Shown: one piece after another, positions 44,893 to 53,303 of the stretch
Numbering within the stretch: position 1 is the stretch's first letter
Layout of the letters: every line of letters starts with the position of its first letter
Source of the DNA: Phycisphaerales bacterium
GTDB taxonomy: Bacteria; Planctomycetota; Phycisphaerae; UBA1845
DNA length: 64,000 nucleotides
Direction: 5' to 3'
Assembly (NCBI GenBank): GCA_020852275.1
Contig: JADZBE010000004.1
Span: forward strand, 1-64,000
The notes under the pieces: model-generated
The model's database searches: none
What the model was told of the DNA's origin: nothing
The model's input: only the letters and a program-made list of their open reading frames with translations
Translations under genes and position numbers: made by a program

Positions 44893-45580
44893 CAGCAAGG
44901 GCGATCCCCGATGGCACGACAAGCTCTCGATCTGGCCGCTCGACAAGCGCTCGCTCCGCTGACTCGACGATCTCTCGATTCCCCGGGTTCGGAGACAGAC
45001 CGAGAAACCGCGCGAGCAGTCGATCGCCGCATTCGGTCAGGTAGCTTTCCGGGTGGAATTGCACGCCTTCGATCGGCAAGGTGCGATGGCGCACTCCCAT
45101 CAGCTCGCCCTGCTCGCTGCGCGCCGAAATGACGAACTGCGATCCAATCGTCGCTTCATCGACGATGAGCGAATGGTACCGCGTGGCGCGAAACGGATTG
45201 GGCAACCCGGTGTACACGCCCGCGCCGTCGTGATGGATCAGGCTCGTCTTGCCGTGCATCAGCCGCCCCGCGCGAACGACCCGCATCCCGAACGCTTCCG
45301 CGATGCACTGATGCCCCAGGCACACGCCGAGGATCGACGTCCGGCCGGCAAGCCTCCGCACCAGTTCCACGCTGATCCCGGCCTGCTTCGGAGTGCACGG
45401 TCCGGGTGACAGCACCACATGCGAGGGCCGCAGCGCCTCGCAGGCTTCCACGCTCAGTTCATCATGCCGCACGACGCGCATGTCCGTCCATCCCAGCGCG
45501 CCGATGGCCCCAACGAGGTTGAACGTGAACGAGTCGTAATGGTCGATAAGCAGAAGCATCCGCGATTCACTGTCGGCCAT
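44843..45580 (-). CDS. trpG: anthranilate/aminodeoxychorismate synthase component II (glutamine amidotransferase)
   Basis: A 245-aa class I glutamine amidotransferase. It supplies ammonia from glutamine for anthranilate or 4-amino-4-deoxychorismate synthesis; the sequence alone does not separate TrpG from PabA. Visible marks are IDHYDSFTFNLV, LSPGPCTPKQAG, the nucleophile in GVCLGHQCIAEAFG, HGKTSLIHHDG, RYHSLIVDE and the His-Glu pair in GVQFHPESYLTECG. It is about 50 residues longer than usual: the extra tail (ESAERALVERPDRELVV and onward) ends in the 16-bp inverted repeat. The start is 45580, or Met 8. No trpE is adjacent. Confidence 0.9.
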   Translation of the reverse strand: MADSESRMLLLIDHYDSFTFNLVGAIGALGWTDMRVVRHDELSVEACEALRPSHVVLSPGPCTPKQAGISVELVRRLAGRTSILGVCLGHQCIAEAFGMRVVRAGRLMHGKTSLIHHDGAGVYTGLPNPFRATRYHSLIVDEATIGSQFVISARSEQGELMGVRHRTLPIEGVQFHPESYLTECGDRLLARFLGLSPNPGNREIVESAERALVERPDRELVVPSGIALAGATGSETGAQASNQNP

Positions 45581-45674
45581 GGGCTACTTGCTGCTGGCTG
45601 CCTGCTGCTGGCCACTTGCTACTGGCTACTGGCCATTCGCTATTCGCCATTCGCTATTTGCCATTCGCCCTCTG
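45581..45674. repeat. short-phrase repeat TTGCTACTGGCTACTGGCC / ATTCGCTATTCGCC
   Basis: The whole gap between the htrA stop and the trpG start is filled with phrases GGCTGCC, TTGCTACTGG, CCATTCGCTATTCG and so on. It is the same style as the insertion in ygiQ (5658-5800) and the run after the 837-aa gene (60149-60290). Confidence 0.8.
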
Positions 45675-46853
45675 CTATTCAATTGCCTGCAGCGTCACCG
45701 TCGCCTTCAGCACCTGCTCGCCGCGGCGGTAGGTGATCTCGACCTTCTCGCCCACGGCGTGGGGTTCCAGCGCGTTGAGAAGGTCGTTGCTGCCGGCGAC
45801 CGTCCGCTCGCCGACGGCGATGATGATGTCGCCCGGCTCGTCGATGCGCGTCCCGTCGCGGCTGAGCTTCAGCCCCTTCAGGCCCGCCCGCTCGGCGCCG
45901 CTCCCCGGTTGAATCTCGTTAAGCATGACGCCGGTGTAGCCCAGCCGCTGCGCGATGCGGTCCGGCACGATCGTCGCCCCGATGCCCGAGCGGATCACGC
46001 GTCCATGTTGAATGATCTGCGTCACCACGCGCACCACCGTGTCCACCGGAATGGCGAACCCGATGCCCGCGCTGCCACCGGACGGGCTGGCGATCTGCGT
46101 GTTGACGCCGATCAGCCGCCCCGCGCTGTCCAGCAGCGGGCCGCCGGAGTTCCCCGGATTGATGGCCGCGTCCGTCTGGATCACGTCCTCGATCATGCGC
46201 CCGTCCACCAGCGAGTCGATCTCCCGCCCCAGCGCGCTGACGATGCCCGTCGTCAGCGTGTGGTCGAGACCGAACGGGTTGCCGATGGCGAACACTTTCT
46301 GGCCCACCTGCAGATCCGCCGAGGCGCCCACGGCGATGGCGCGCAGCTTGTCCGATCCCACGTCATCGAGCTTAAGCACGGCCAGGTCCTTGTCCGGCGC
46401 GAAGCCCACGACCTTGGCCTCGTGTTCGCTCTGGTCCGCCAGGGTAACGACGACCGAATCCGCGCCGCGGATCACGTGGAGGTTGGTCACGAGGTAACCG
46501 GCGGGGTCATACACGAAGCCCGAGCCGGCGCCCTGCGGTATCTTGAAAATGTCGCGCGTGAAGAAATCGCGGCGCAGACCGATGTTGCGGATGTACACCA
46601 CGCTGGGCGCGGTGCGCTTGAAGATCTCGATCGTCGCCCTCTCGTCTTCGGCGAGATCGCCTCGTGCCACGACAGGCCGAACCTCGTGCTGCGGATCCAG
46701 CGCCGCCGCGGGCCGCGTCGAGGAGCGCTCATACGCCACCCAGCCGATGAGCGCGACGATCATCAGCATCATCAGCCGATTCATCCGCCCGCCCGACGCC
46801 GCCATCGGCTGCCCGGACGCCGGATTCCAAGTTTGAGAATGTGAAGTGTTCAT
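45675..46853 (-). CDS. HtrA/DegP-type trypsin-like serine protease with PDZ domain
   Basis: A 392-aa membrane-anchored protease. Residues 24-42 are one membrane helix (MNRLMMLMIVALIGWVAYE). The S1C domain carries His126 (TNLHVI), Asp156 (DKDLAVLK) and Ser236 (GNSGGPLL), followed by a single PDZ domain (GVMLNEIQPGSGAERAGLKG ... DIIIAVGERTV). It has the length and layout of DegS/HhoA-type proteases of the envelope quality-control and stress-signal pathways. The start was chosen at MNTSHSQTW. Downstream is trpG, separated only by a repeat run. Confidence 0.93.
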   Translation of the reverse strand: MNTSHSQTWNPASGQPMAASGGRMNRLMMLMIVALIGWVAYERSSTRPAAALDPQHEVRPVVARGDLAEDERATIEIFKRTAPSVVYIRNIGLRRDFFTRDIFKIPQGAGSGFVYDPAGYLVTNLHVIRGADSVVVTLADQSEHEAKVVGFAPDKDLAVLKLDDVGSDKLRAIAVGASADLQVGQKVFAIGNPFGLDHTLTTGIVSALGREIDSLVDGRMIEDVIQTDAAINPGNSGGPLLDSAGRLIGVNTQIASPSGGSAGIGFAIPVDTVVRVVTQIIQHGRVIRSGIGATIVPDRIAQRLGYTGVMLNEIQPGSGAERAGLKGLKLSRDGTRIDEPGDIIIAVGERTVAGSNDLLNALEPHAVGEKVEITYRRGEQVLKATVTLQAIE

Positions 46854-46891
46854 GATGTGAAAGAGCCTGCTGAAGGATCCTGTGTAGTTCT

Positions 46892-47094
46892 GGCTTTCCA
46901 ACCGGGGGTTGTAACACAGGGGTTCAACCCGTGCCTGTGGCACCGGTTTTCCACCCGGTGGCTGCAGCACAGGGGTTCAACCCGTGCCTGTGGCACCGGT
47001 TTCCAACCGGGGGTTGCAACACAGGGGTTCAACCCGTGCCTGTGGCACCGGTTTCCAACCGGTGGCTGTAGCACAGGTTTCCAACCTGTGCGCC
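46892..47094. repeat. array of GTGGCACCGGTTTCCAACCGG / CACAGGGGTTCAACCCGTGC hairpins
   Basis: About 200 bp of alternating hairpins: TTTCCAACCGGGGGTTG, ACAGGGGTTCAACCCGTGCC (three copies) and GTGGCACCGGTTTCCAACCGG (three copies), ending in ACAGGTTTCCAACCTGT. It has the same families as 22821 and 43634. It lies just upstream of htrA; the gap 46854-47229 has no gene. Confidence 0.9.
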
Positions 47095-47229
47095 TGTTCC
47101 CAAGCCGCCTCCGAATTGAATGCCCGCACGCGCGCACCTGTCAACGGCCCGACAAATGGCGACGGTTTGTCCCGCCCTCTCCGCGACGTAACAGGCCCGC
47201 CATGGCTCGAGGCCGCGGATCGGGCAGAT

Positions 47230-47847
47230 TCAGCGTCTTTTCTTGGCGCCCTTTGCGGCACCGCGCTTCGTCGCCGCTGACTTCTTCTTCGTCGTCCGCT
47301 TCGCCGCAGCCTTCCTTGTCTTCTTCTGGTCGGTCTTGGCAGCCGATGATCCGCGGCTTCCGGATCCCGTTTTCGTGGCTGACTTGGGTCTCTCACGGCT
47401 GCGTATGACCTTCTCGTACCAGTCGACGTATTCCTGCAGCTTGACGCGGGCAATCGTGCGGCCGATGAGTTCCAGCGGCAGATCCTCCAGCCGCTTGAAG
47501 CGGATGCACGACTTGCCCATGTCGAGCTTCTTTCCGGTTTTCGCCCACTCCTGCCGGAACCAGGTCTCCTCCGCGCCGCTGCCGTAGATGCACATCAGGT
47601 ACAACGCCATGTGGTTCTTTTGTGAAGCAAGTCCGGCGAAGGGCAGCGGCTGCTCCGGGCTGCAGTGGTACCCCGGCGGATAAATGCTGTGCGGCACGCA
47701 GTATCCAATCATGCCGTATTGCATGATCTCGGCAAACCCCTGGTCGAGGTTCGCAAGCACGACTTCGCGCACCGCTTGGATCGCGGTGCGTCGGTCCTCG
47801 GGAAGTTCTTTGAGATACTCGGCAACGGTTCCGGCCTTGCTGATCAT
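47230..47847 (-). CDS. DUF1801 family protein with basic histone-like tail
   Basis: A 205-aa protein. Residues 1-140 match the DUF1801/YdhG-like fold (AGTVAEYLKELPEDRRTAIQ ... MQYGMIGYCVPHSIYPPGYH ... HMALYLMCIYG ... GKSCIRFKRLEDLPLELIG). The last 60 residues are almost only Lys, Arg, Ala, Thr and Ser (KKTRKAAAKRTTKKKSAATK), as in histone H1-like tails. The fold's function is unknown. The tail suggests nucleic acid binding, which is inference. GAGGGA lies upstream of the ATG. Confidence 0.88.
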   Translation of the reverse strand: MISKAGTVAEYLKELPEDRRTAIQAVREVVLANLDQGFAEIMQYGMIGYCVPHSIYPPGYHCSPEQPLPFAGLASQKNHMALYLMCIYGSGAEETWFRQEWAKTGKKLDMGKSCIRFKRLEDLPLELIGRTIARVKLQEYVDWYEKVIRSRERPKSATKTGSGSRGSSAAKTDQKKTRKAAAKRTTKKKSAATKRGAAKGAKKRR

Positions 47848-48636
47848 TCGTGGTCCCTCAAGAAAAAGTGTCCCCGCCCGTCGCCCCCAAGCTGCGTCCG
47901 CAAGGATGCGGTTCTTCAACGGCAACAGGCAACAAGCGACAAGCGACAGGCGACATCGCCGCGCCCGTAAGGAAGCGGTTCCCCATGACGTCGTCGCGTG
48001 CCGCCCTCATATCCCCGCCGCGCGGCGGCGTCCTGATCCTCACGGGGGATCCACCTGAACAGCAGGGGATGATGGTCCATTGCCCGGGCCGGTACCTTAT
48101 CCCGGCACGGAGATTCCTTTGGCTAGGAAAGGAGCAACGGACAGGGAACATGATAACCAGAGCGGCTTAAAGGAACAGGTCTACGTGGGTCAGGACTACG
48201 CGAGCGGCTGGCCAGGGATTCCGGCATGCTCGTCCTCTGCCTTGGCAAAGCGGTGTTTTCGGCCCGGAGAACGCAAGTACAAATCTTGCGATGCGCCGTT
48301 TGCCCCAATCGGTCCGCGTTTGCCCCGATCGGTCGACCCGCTCTTGAAAGTTCTTGAGAATCCGGCCGTTCGCAGTTGCGCCAGGTAGACGGCAGGACCG
48401 AGGTCCGGTGTCGACGAAGTCCGATGCCCGTTTCATCCCATGGAATCCCGGTGCTCCGCCCTGGCTGAGCGGGTCCGGCGACCGAAATAGCCACACCCCA
48501 ATCGAGGGGCGCGCAAGGAACAGGCATCGCGCGGGCGATCCCACGACGCGCGCTCAGGGCACCGCCGTTCCGATCGTTGCTCCGCCCGCCGCCCGCATCC
48601 GCGTCCTCTTCCCTGCGTTCTCCGCGCCTCCGCGCG
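47848..48636. other. gene-less stretch with dispersed repeats
   Basis: About 790 bp without a credible gene. Near 47895-47985 are a decayed and an intact copy of the hairpin CGCGCCCGTAAGGAAGCGG with CAACAGGCAACAAGCGACA phrases before it. Near 48297-48335 the phrase GTTTGCCCCGATCGGTC occurs twice. The rest shows nothing I can name. Confidence 0.55.
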
Positions 48637-49347
48637 CTACTTCCCCCGTATTCGCCGGCGAATCCGCACCAGATCCAGCAGAACGCGCAGCGAGTCGCGC
48701 AGGGGTCTCACCCGGCTGTCGGGGTGGTTGCACCAGCGGATGCCGACTTCGCGGATGCGCAGCCCGAGCGACCGGGCGATCGCCAGCGCCTCGCAGTCGA
48801 ACGCGAAACTGCTCACCGTCACGCCGGGGAACACGGCCTGCGCCGCGCCGCGCGTGAACAGCTTGCACCCGCACTGCGTGTCGCGGATGTCCGGCAGCAG
48901 GATCGCGCGGCGCAGGGTGCGGAACGTCCGCTCCATCAGCCGGCGCAGCGGCGGTTGCGGCGGGTCGAGCACGGAATCCGGCATCCGCCGCGAGCCGATC
49001 ACAATGTCGGCTCCCCTCCCGAGGTGCTCGATCAACCTGGGAACTTGATCCAGCGGCGCTGACAGGTCCGCGTCGGTCATGAGCACCGCGCCGCCCGTGC
49101 CCGCGAGCATGCCTTCGCGCACGCTCGCCCCCTTGCCCGCGTGCGTCCGACGAATCAACCGCAGCGCCATGTTCGACGGTTGAAACGAAGCGACGACCAT
49201 CGCCGTATCGTCCGTGCTGCCGTCATCGACGACGAGGACCTCGCAGGCGAAGGCAGCGCTGCGGGCGAAGGCGTCGAGCCGCTGCAGCGTTGACGCGATT
49301 CGGCGACCCTCGTTCCACGCCGGAATGACGATTGAAAGACGATCCAC
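48637..49347 (-). CDS. family 2 glycosyltransferase, polyprenyl-phosphate glucosyltransferase type
   Basis: A 236-aa GT-A enzyme. It shows SIVIPAWNEGRRI, VVDDGSTDDTA, HAGKGASVREGMLAG and the metal-binding region LMTDADLSAPLDQV, then IGSRR and DTQCGCKLFTR, the pattern of dolichyl-phosphate beta-glucosyltransferase-like proteins. It should move a sugar from a nucleotide donor to a polyprenyl phosphate at the membrane. It lacks the C-terminal membrane helices found in some relatives. It stands alone. Confidence 0.9.
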   Translation of the reverse strand: MDRLSIVIPAWNEGRRIASTLQRLDAFARSAAFACEVLVVDDGSTDDTAMVVASFQPSNMALRLIRRTHAGKGASVREGMLAGTGGAVLMTDADLSAPLDQVPRLIEHLGRGADIVIGSRRMPDSVLDPPQPPLRRLMERTFRTLRRAILLPDIRDTQCGCKLFTRGAAQAVFPGVTVSSFAFDCEALAIARSLGLRIREVGIRWCNHPDSRVRPLRDSLRVLLDLVRIRRRIRGK

Positions 49348-49385
49348 GTCCTGACCTTAGCCGTCGGCGGCAGGAGCGTGAAGCC

Positions 49386-49455
49386 CGTCATTTCCGCGCA
49401 GGCCGGAATCCAGTCGGCGGGGTGGCACGGTCTGGCGCATTCGCCAGCCCGTGGG
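49386..49455. repeat. REP-like element followed by a half GGTGGCACGGTCTGGCG unit
   Basis: CGTCATTTCCGCGCAGGCCGG and onward (49386-49413) is a diverged copy of the REP-like element. GGGTGGCACGGTCTGGCGCA (from about 49420) is half of the unit found at 57143-57402. Both lie between the glycosyltransferase gene and pgk. Confidence 0.7.
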
Positions 49456-49633
49456 CGATGAAGCAGGAGTGGTCGCTTCCGCGCCTTGCCGCTCTGTATC
49501 GCGCCTTGCCTGCCCCGCACGAATCGCGCCGACCTGCATGGCTCCCCGCCGATCGCGGCGCCATCCTTTACATCCGCCGCCCAAGCGCCCGATACTCCCC
49601 TCATCTCGGGCCTGAAAGGAAGAGACGCATCCC

Positions 49634-50932
49634 ATGAAAAAAACCATCGACGCCGTCAACGTCCGAGGCCTGCGCGTGCTCGTGCGCGTGGACTTCAACG
49701 TGCCGCTGGACGCGACCCGGCACATCACCGACGACACGCGCATCCGCGCCGCCCTGCCATCGATCCGCAAACTGATCGCCGGCGGCGGACGCGTCATCCT
49801 CGTCAGCCACCTCGGCCGCCCGGACGAGGAGCCTCATAACAAGGGCAAGTATTCCATGGCGCCCGTGGCCGTGCGCCTCAGCGAGCTGCTCGAACGCCCC
49901 GTGCGGTTCCTGCACGACTGCGTCGGGCCAGACGTGCGCCACGCGGTCCGCGAGATGCGCGACGCCGACGTCGTGCTGCTGGAAAACGTTCGCTTCCACG
50001 AGGCGGAGGTGATCAAGGACAAGAACGCCGCCAAGGATCCAAGCCTTCGCCAGGCAAAGGACGACTTCGCCCGGCAGCTTGCGGACCTCGCCGACGTGTA
50101 CGTCAACGACGCCTTCGGCGCCTGCCACCGCGACAACGCGAGCATGTACACCGTGCCGAAGCTCCTGACCGGCAAGCCGCGCGTCGTCGGAGACCTCGTG
50201 CGCAAGGAGCTGCAATTCCTCGGCGCCGCGGTCCATTCGCCGAAGCGGCCCTTCGTTTGCATCCTCGGCGGCGCCAAGGTCTCCGACAAGATTAAAGTCA
50301 TCGAAAACCTGCTTGGAAAGTGCGACACGCTGCTCGTCGGCGGCGCCATGATGTTCACGTTCTGGGCCGCGCAGGGGCACGCGGTCGGGCGCAGCAAAGT
50401 CGAGGCGGATGCGATCGACCTGGCCCGCGGGCTGCTCGAGAAGGCGGGAACGAGACTCGTCCTGCCGGCGGATTGCATCGCCGCGGGGAAGATCGAGGCT
50501 GCTATCGCTACGCGCGTGTGCGGCATCGCCGCCACCCGCGGCACCGACAGCGGCACGGGCAGCAGCAGCGCTGCCACCGCCACCGCCGGCGGCGGCGTCC
50601 CCGGCGAGCTGATGGGCTTGGACATCGGGCCGACCACGATCATCGAGTATGAAAAGGCGCTGGGACAGGCGCAGACGATCGTGTGGAACGGGCCGATGGG
50701 CGTCTTCGAGACGCCGCCTTTCGACCGCGGCACGCTCGCCGTCGCCCGCGCCATGGCCCGGGCGACGAAGCGCGGCGCGGTCACCGTGATCGGCGGAGGA
50801 GACAGCGCTGCCGCCGTCGCCGCGGCCGGCATCTCCGATCAGATGACCCACGTCAGCACCGGCGGCGGCGCCTCCCTCGAGTTCCTCGAAGGAAAATCGT
50901 TCGCGGCGATCGACGTGTTGGACGACGCCTGA
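49634..50932 (+). CDS. pgk: phosphoglycerate kinase
   Basis: A 432-aa glycolytic enzyme that moves the phosphate of 1,3-bisphosphoglycerate to ADP. Family marks are VRVDFNVPL at the N-terminus, SHLGRP, LLENVRFH, NDAFGACHR, ILGGAKVSDKI, the nucleotide site LGLDIGP-type sequence MGLDIGP and the C-terminal GGGDSAAAV and STGGGASLEFLEG. It is slightly longer than usual because a Ser-Ala-Thr-Gly-rich loop (about residues 304-325) is inserted before MGLDIGP. AAGGAAG lies upstream of the ATG. Monocistronic by position. Confidence 0.96.
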   Translation: MKKTIDAVNVRGLRVLVRVDFNVPLDATRHITDDTRIRAALPSIRKLIAGGGRVILVSHLGRPDEEPHNKGKYSMAPVAVRLSELLERPVRFLHDCVGPDVRHAVREMRDADVVLLENVRFHEAEVIKDKNAAKDPSLRQAKDDFARQLADLADVYVNDAFGACHRDNASMYTVPKLLTGKPRVVGDLVRKELQFLGAAVHSPKRPFVCILGGAKVSDKIKVIENLLGKCDTLLVGGAMMFTFWAAQGHAVGRSKVEADAIDLARGLLEKAGTRLVLPADCIAAGKIEAAIATRVCGIAATRGTDSGTGSSSAATATAGGGVPGELMGLDIGPTTIIEYEKALGQAQTIVWNGPMGVFETPPFDRGTLAVARAMARATKRGAVTVIGGGDSAAAVAAAGISDQMTHVSTGGGASLEFLEGKSFAAIDVLDDA

Positions 50933-50991
50933 CGGACCCGGCCGGCATTGGGGGCATGGGTGATTAACAGTGCGTGGTGAAAGACGACGAT

Positions 50992-51089
50992 CGTCATTCG
51001 CGCGCAGGCGGGAATCCAGCCGGCGGCAGCCGAAGGGGCACGAATCCAGCAGTTTTCCAAGGCGGCCTGGATCCCCGCTTGCGAGGAGG
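50992..51089. repeat. REP-like inverted pair after pgk
   Basis: CGTCATTCGCGCGCAGGCGG and onward (50992-51019) faces CTGGATCCCCGCTTGCGAGG (51067-51089). It lies between pgk and the tRNA gene. Confidence 0.8.
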
Positions 51090-51181
51090 TGAAGGGCGCT
51101 GCGTCCGGTTTCGAGTTCCACCACGGGCTGCCAGGGGCGGCAAGCCCCGCAGTGTGGATCAACCTGTCCGGCACGATAGAC

Positions 51182-51254
<73 letters not shown>

Positions 51255-51531
51255 GTAAGCTCGGCAGCATAGCCGCCCGATCCGCGCGGTCAAGGATGTC
51301 AGGGGTGCGGGCTGGAGGATGGCCAGACCCCCTTGGCGCGAGGCATGACACGCCAAGCTTGACGGCGTTACAATCCCACCGGTCATCGGCGTCACGCGCC
51401 GGTGGCGCAGCCCTGCCCTGTTTGCGGGCGGGACTCCGACCGAAGCGAAAGACGCTCTGTGCTGGACCGCGGAGGCTCCTGACGGTCAGGCGGCTGCGGC
51501 GGTCTGTGTCGCTATTCGGAAGGAGTCGAAA

Positions 51532-52365
51532 GTGTGGTGCGGGAATTGCGCTCTTTCTCTTTCTCTCTCTCTTTCTCTCTCTAGCTTCGCGCGCTCATCC
51601 GCCGCGCGGGGCTTCCTGCAACGCTCCTCGCCGCGCTCCTCGCCGCGATCCGCGCGAAGGCTCGCGCTGAGTTTCCTGGGGTTGGCCGTCGGTTGGGCGC
51701 TTCCGCCCGCCGCGGTGCGAGGGTCTGAAACGGCGCCCACGTTCGCCGATGCCGTCGTGTTCACGGCCACGGGGCTGGGGTCGGATGCGGGGTATCCCTT
51801 CGGGCTGGCGTCCGGCGACGTGAACGAAGACGGCTACCCGGATCTGGCCGTGGCCAACTCCTCAGTGAACATCACCAACCGCAACATCGACGATCCCACG
51901 CTCGCGCCTTCTGTCTCGATCCTGATCAACTCGTCGGGCGACCGGTCTCCTACCTCCGACGGCTTTGAATCGCCGATGGATATCGACGTGTGCTCGGATT
52001 GTTCCCCCAATGAAGTGGCCTTTGCGGATTTGGATGGAGACGGTCACCTTGACCTCGTAATCAGCGCCGGCGACGGCGATCCGGACGATGACGAGGTAGG
52101 CGGTTGGGGCATTTACGTGCTCTTGGGCGATGGCACGGGGGACTTCCAGGTGGACACTGTGTACGAGCCGGCTACGCCCATTCGTGGACTGGTCGTTCAG
52201 CAATTCTCCGGTTCCGCCCTTGACGTCGCCGAGGTCGATCTCCGGCCACCGGGGTCGAACGTACGGCAAGAATCGGTCGCTCTCAACGTTTCGCCATGCA
52301 GCCACTGTGGGTTTCAAAACTGGATCGCGGTTCTTCTGACAGGCAGCGGCATCCTGGTGTATTAG
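51532..52365 (+). CDS. exported FG-GAP/VCBS repeat protein, possibly truncated
   Basis: A 277-aa protein. GTG at 51532 has AAGGAG seven bases upstream. The first 70 residues form an odd leader: a Leu-Ser run written by a pure CT tract (51551-51582), an Arg-Ser-rich stretch, then a hydrophobic core (LALSFLGLAVGWALPPAAV). Two FG-GAP units with calcium-type loops follow (SGDVNEDGYPDLAVAN and FADLDGDGHLDLVISAGDGD). FG-GAP proteins usually have more blades and a C-terminal anchor or sorting tail; this one stops right after a third partial unit (IAVLLTGSGILVY), so it may be shortened. A surface role is likely. Confidence 0.75.
   Translation: MWCGNCALSLSLSLSLSSFARSSAARGFLQRSSPRSSPRSARRLALSFLGLAVGWALPPAAVRGSETAPTFADAVVFTATGLGSDAGYPFGLASGDVNEDGYPDLAVANSSVNITNRNIDDPTLAPSVSILINSSGDRSPTSDGFESPMDIDVCSDCSPNEVAFADLDGDGHLDLVISAGDGDPDDDEVGGWGIYVLLGDGTGDFQVDTVYEPATPIRGLVVQQFSGSALDVAEVDLRPPGSNVRQESVALNVSPCSHCGFQNWIAVLLTGSGILVY
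51551..51582 (+). repeat. 32-nt pure CT tract in the start of the FG-GAP gene
   Basis: CTCTTTCTCTTTCTCTCTCT and onward encodes alternating Leu-Ser in the signal peptide region. Dinucleotide tracts of this kind can slip, and a change not divisible by three would switch the frame. Confidence 0.85.
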
Positions 52366-52715
52366 TCCTATAAGAATTGCCTCCTCGCAGTTTTCTGTGG
52401 GTGGGTATCAGAGCCGGCCTGGCCGATGGGGGCGGCACGTGGGATCGCCCCTTGCTGGACGGGCGAGGCTCCCGACTCGCCAATGACTGACCCGCAAAAG
52501 GTCATGCCAAGGGTCATCGGCGGATCCATCCCAATGCTGCCTGTCGATAAGTCCGAAAGCGGTAAATGCCAGGGGGTCTGGGGGACTCGACCTCCAGCTT
52601 CTACCCACACCAAACAGCGAGGAGCCGAAGAATTCGCTTGAAAACTTCGTCCCTTGGGGGAGAATTCTTAGGTGTTTTTGTGGCAACTTGTCGTCTTTTC
52701 TCGGAGGTCTGAGCC
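52366..52715. other. gene-less stretch
   Basis: About 350 bp between the FG-GAP gene and the small Cys-rich gene. A possible hairpin GGGCGAGGCTCCCGACTCGCC lies near 52460. No coding character on either strand. Confidence 0.45.
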
Positions 52716-53144
52716 ATGCTGCGTACTTCGACCCTTGTCGTTGTGATCCTCCTTTCTGCGGTTGGGTTCGTCGACACGAGAAAGGGTGCGATCACTTCGG
52801 TGGAAGGCACGCCTGGCCCAACAGCGCGGTCGCTCTGTGCTACAGACCTGATCACCCAGGATTGTGTCGATGAGACCCCTTGCGAGTGTAATCAGAATAA
52901 TGGTAACTGCAAGAAGTGGATTGATCCGGAGCCCATCGACGACGACAGTGTGGGAGCTGACGCTGAGGTCGCTGTAGTCGATGTGCTCTGCCTCACCGAG
53001 TATCGTTGCAGACTCATGAATCCCGCCTCGCCAAGCGAATGCACGGAGGACTGGCACTGCACCCAAGTTGTATCCGCAGCATACTTCGTTCGCGAGGATT
53101 GGGGTGTGCCATTCGAGTTCACGGGTAACCCGTGTGCCCAGTAG
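52716..53144 (+). CDS. small exported Cys-rich protein
   Basis: A 142-aa protein with a signal peptide (MLRTSTLVVVILLSAVGFVDT) and GGAGG ten bases before the ATG. The mature part is acidic and has ten Cys (SLCATD, DCVDETPCECN, NCKKW, DVLCLTEYRCRL, ECTEDWHC, NPCAQ), which would form disulfides outside the cytoplasm. No family is recognised. The DNA is less GC-rich than its neighbours, as is the next gene, and the two may have arrived together. Confidence 0.7.
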   Translation: MLRTSTLVVVILLSAVGFVDTRKGAITSVEGTPGPTARSLCATDLITQDCVDETPCECNQNNGNCKKWIDPEPIDDDSVGADAEVAVVDVLCLTEYRCRLMNPASPSECTEDWHCTQVVSAAYFVREDWGVPFEFTGNPCAQ

Positions 53145-53303
53145 CAGCCGATCACGTCATCAGTTGTCGAACTGGACGACCCAAAGGCGGCGACCGTCGC
53201 TTGGGCATAATCGCAATGCGACAGCCATTTGGGTTCGCAGAACGAAGGCCGGGCCATGTTCCGCTCTCCTTTCGCTGTACCGACGATACAAGGAGGAATT
53301 CTT

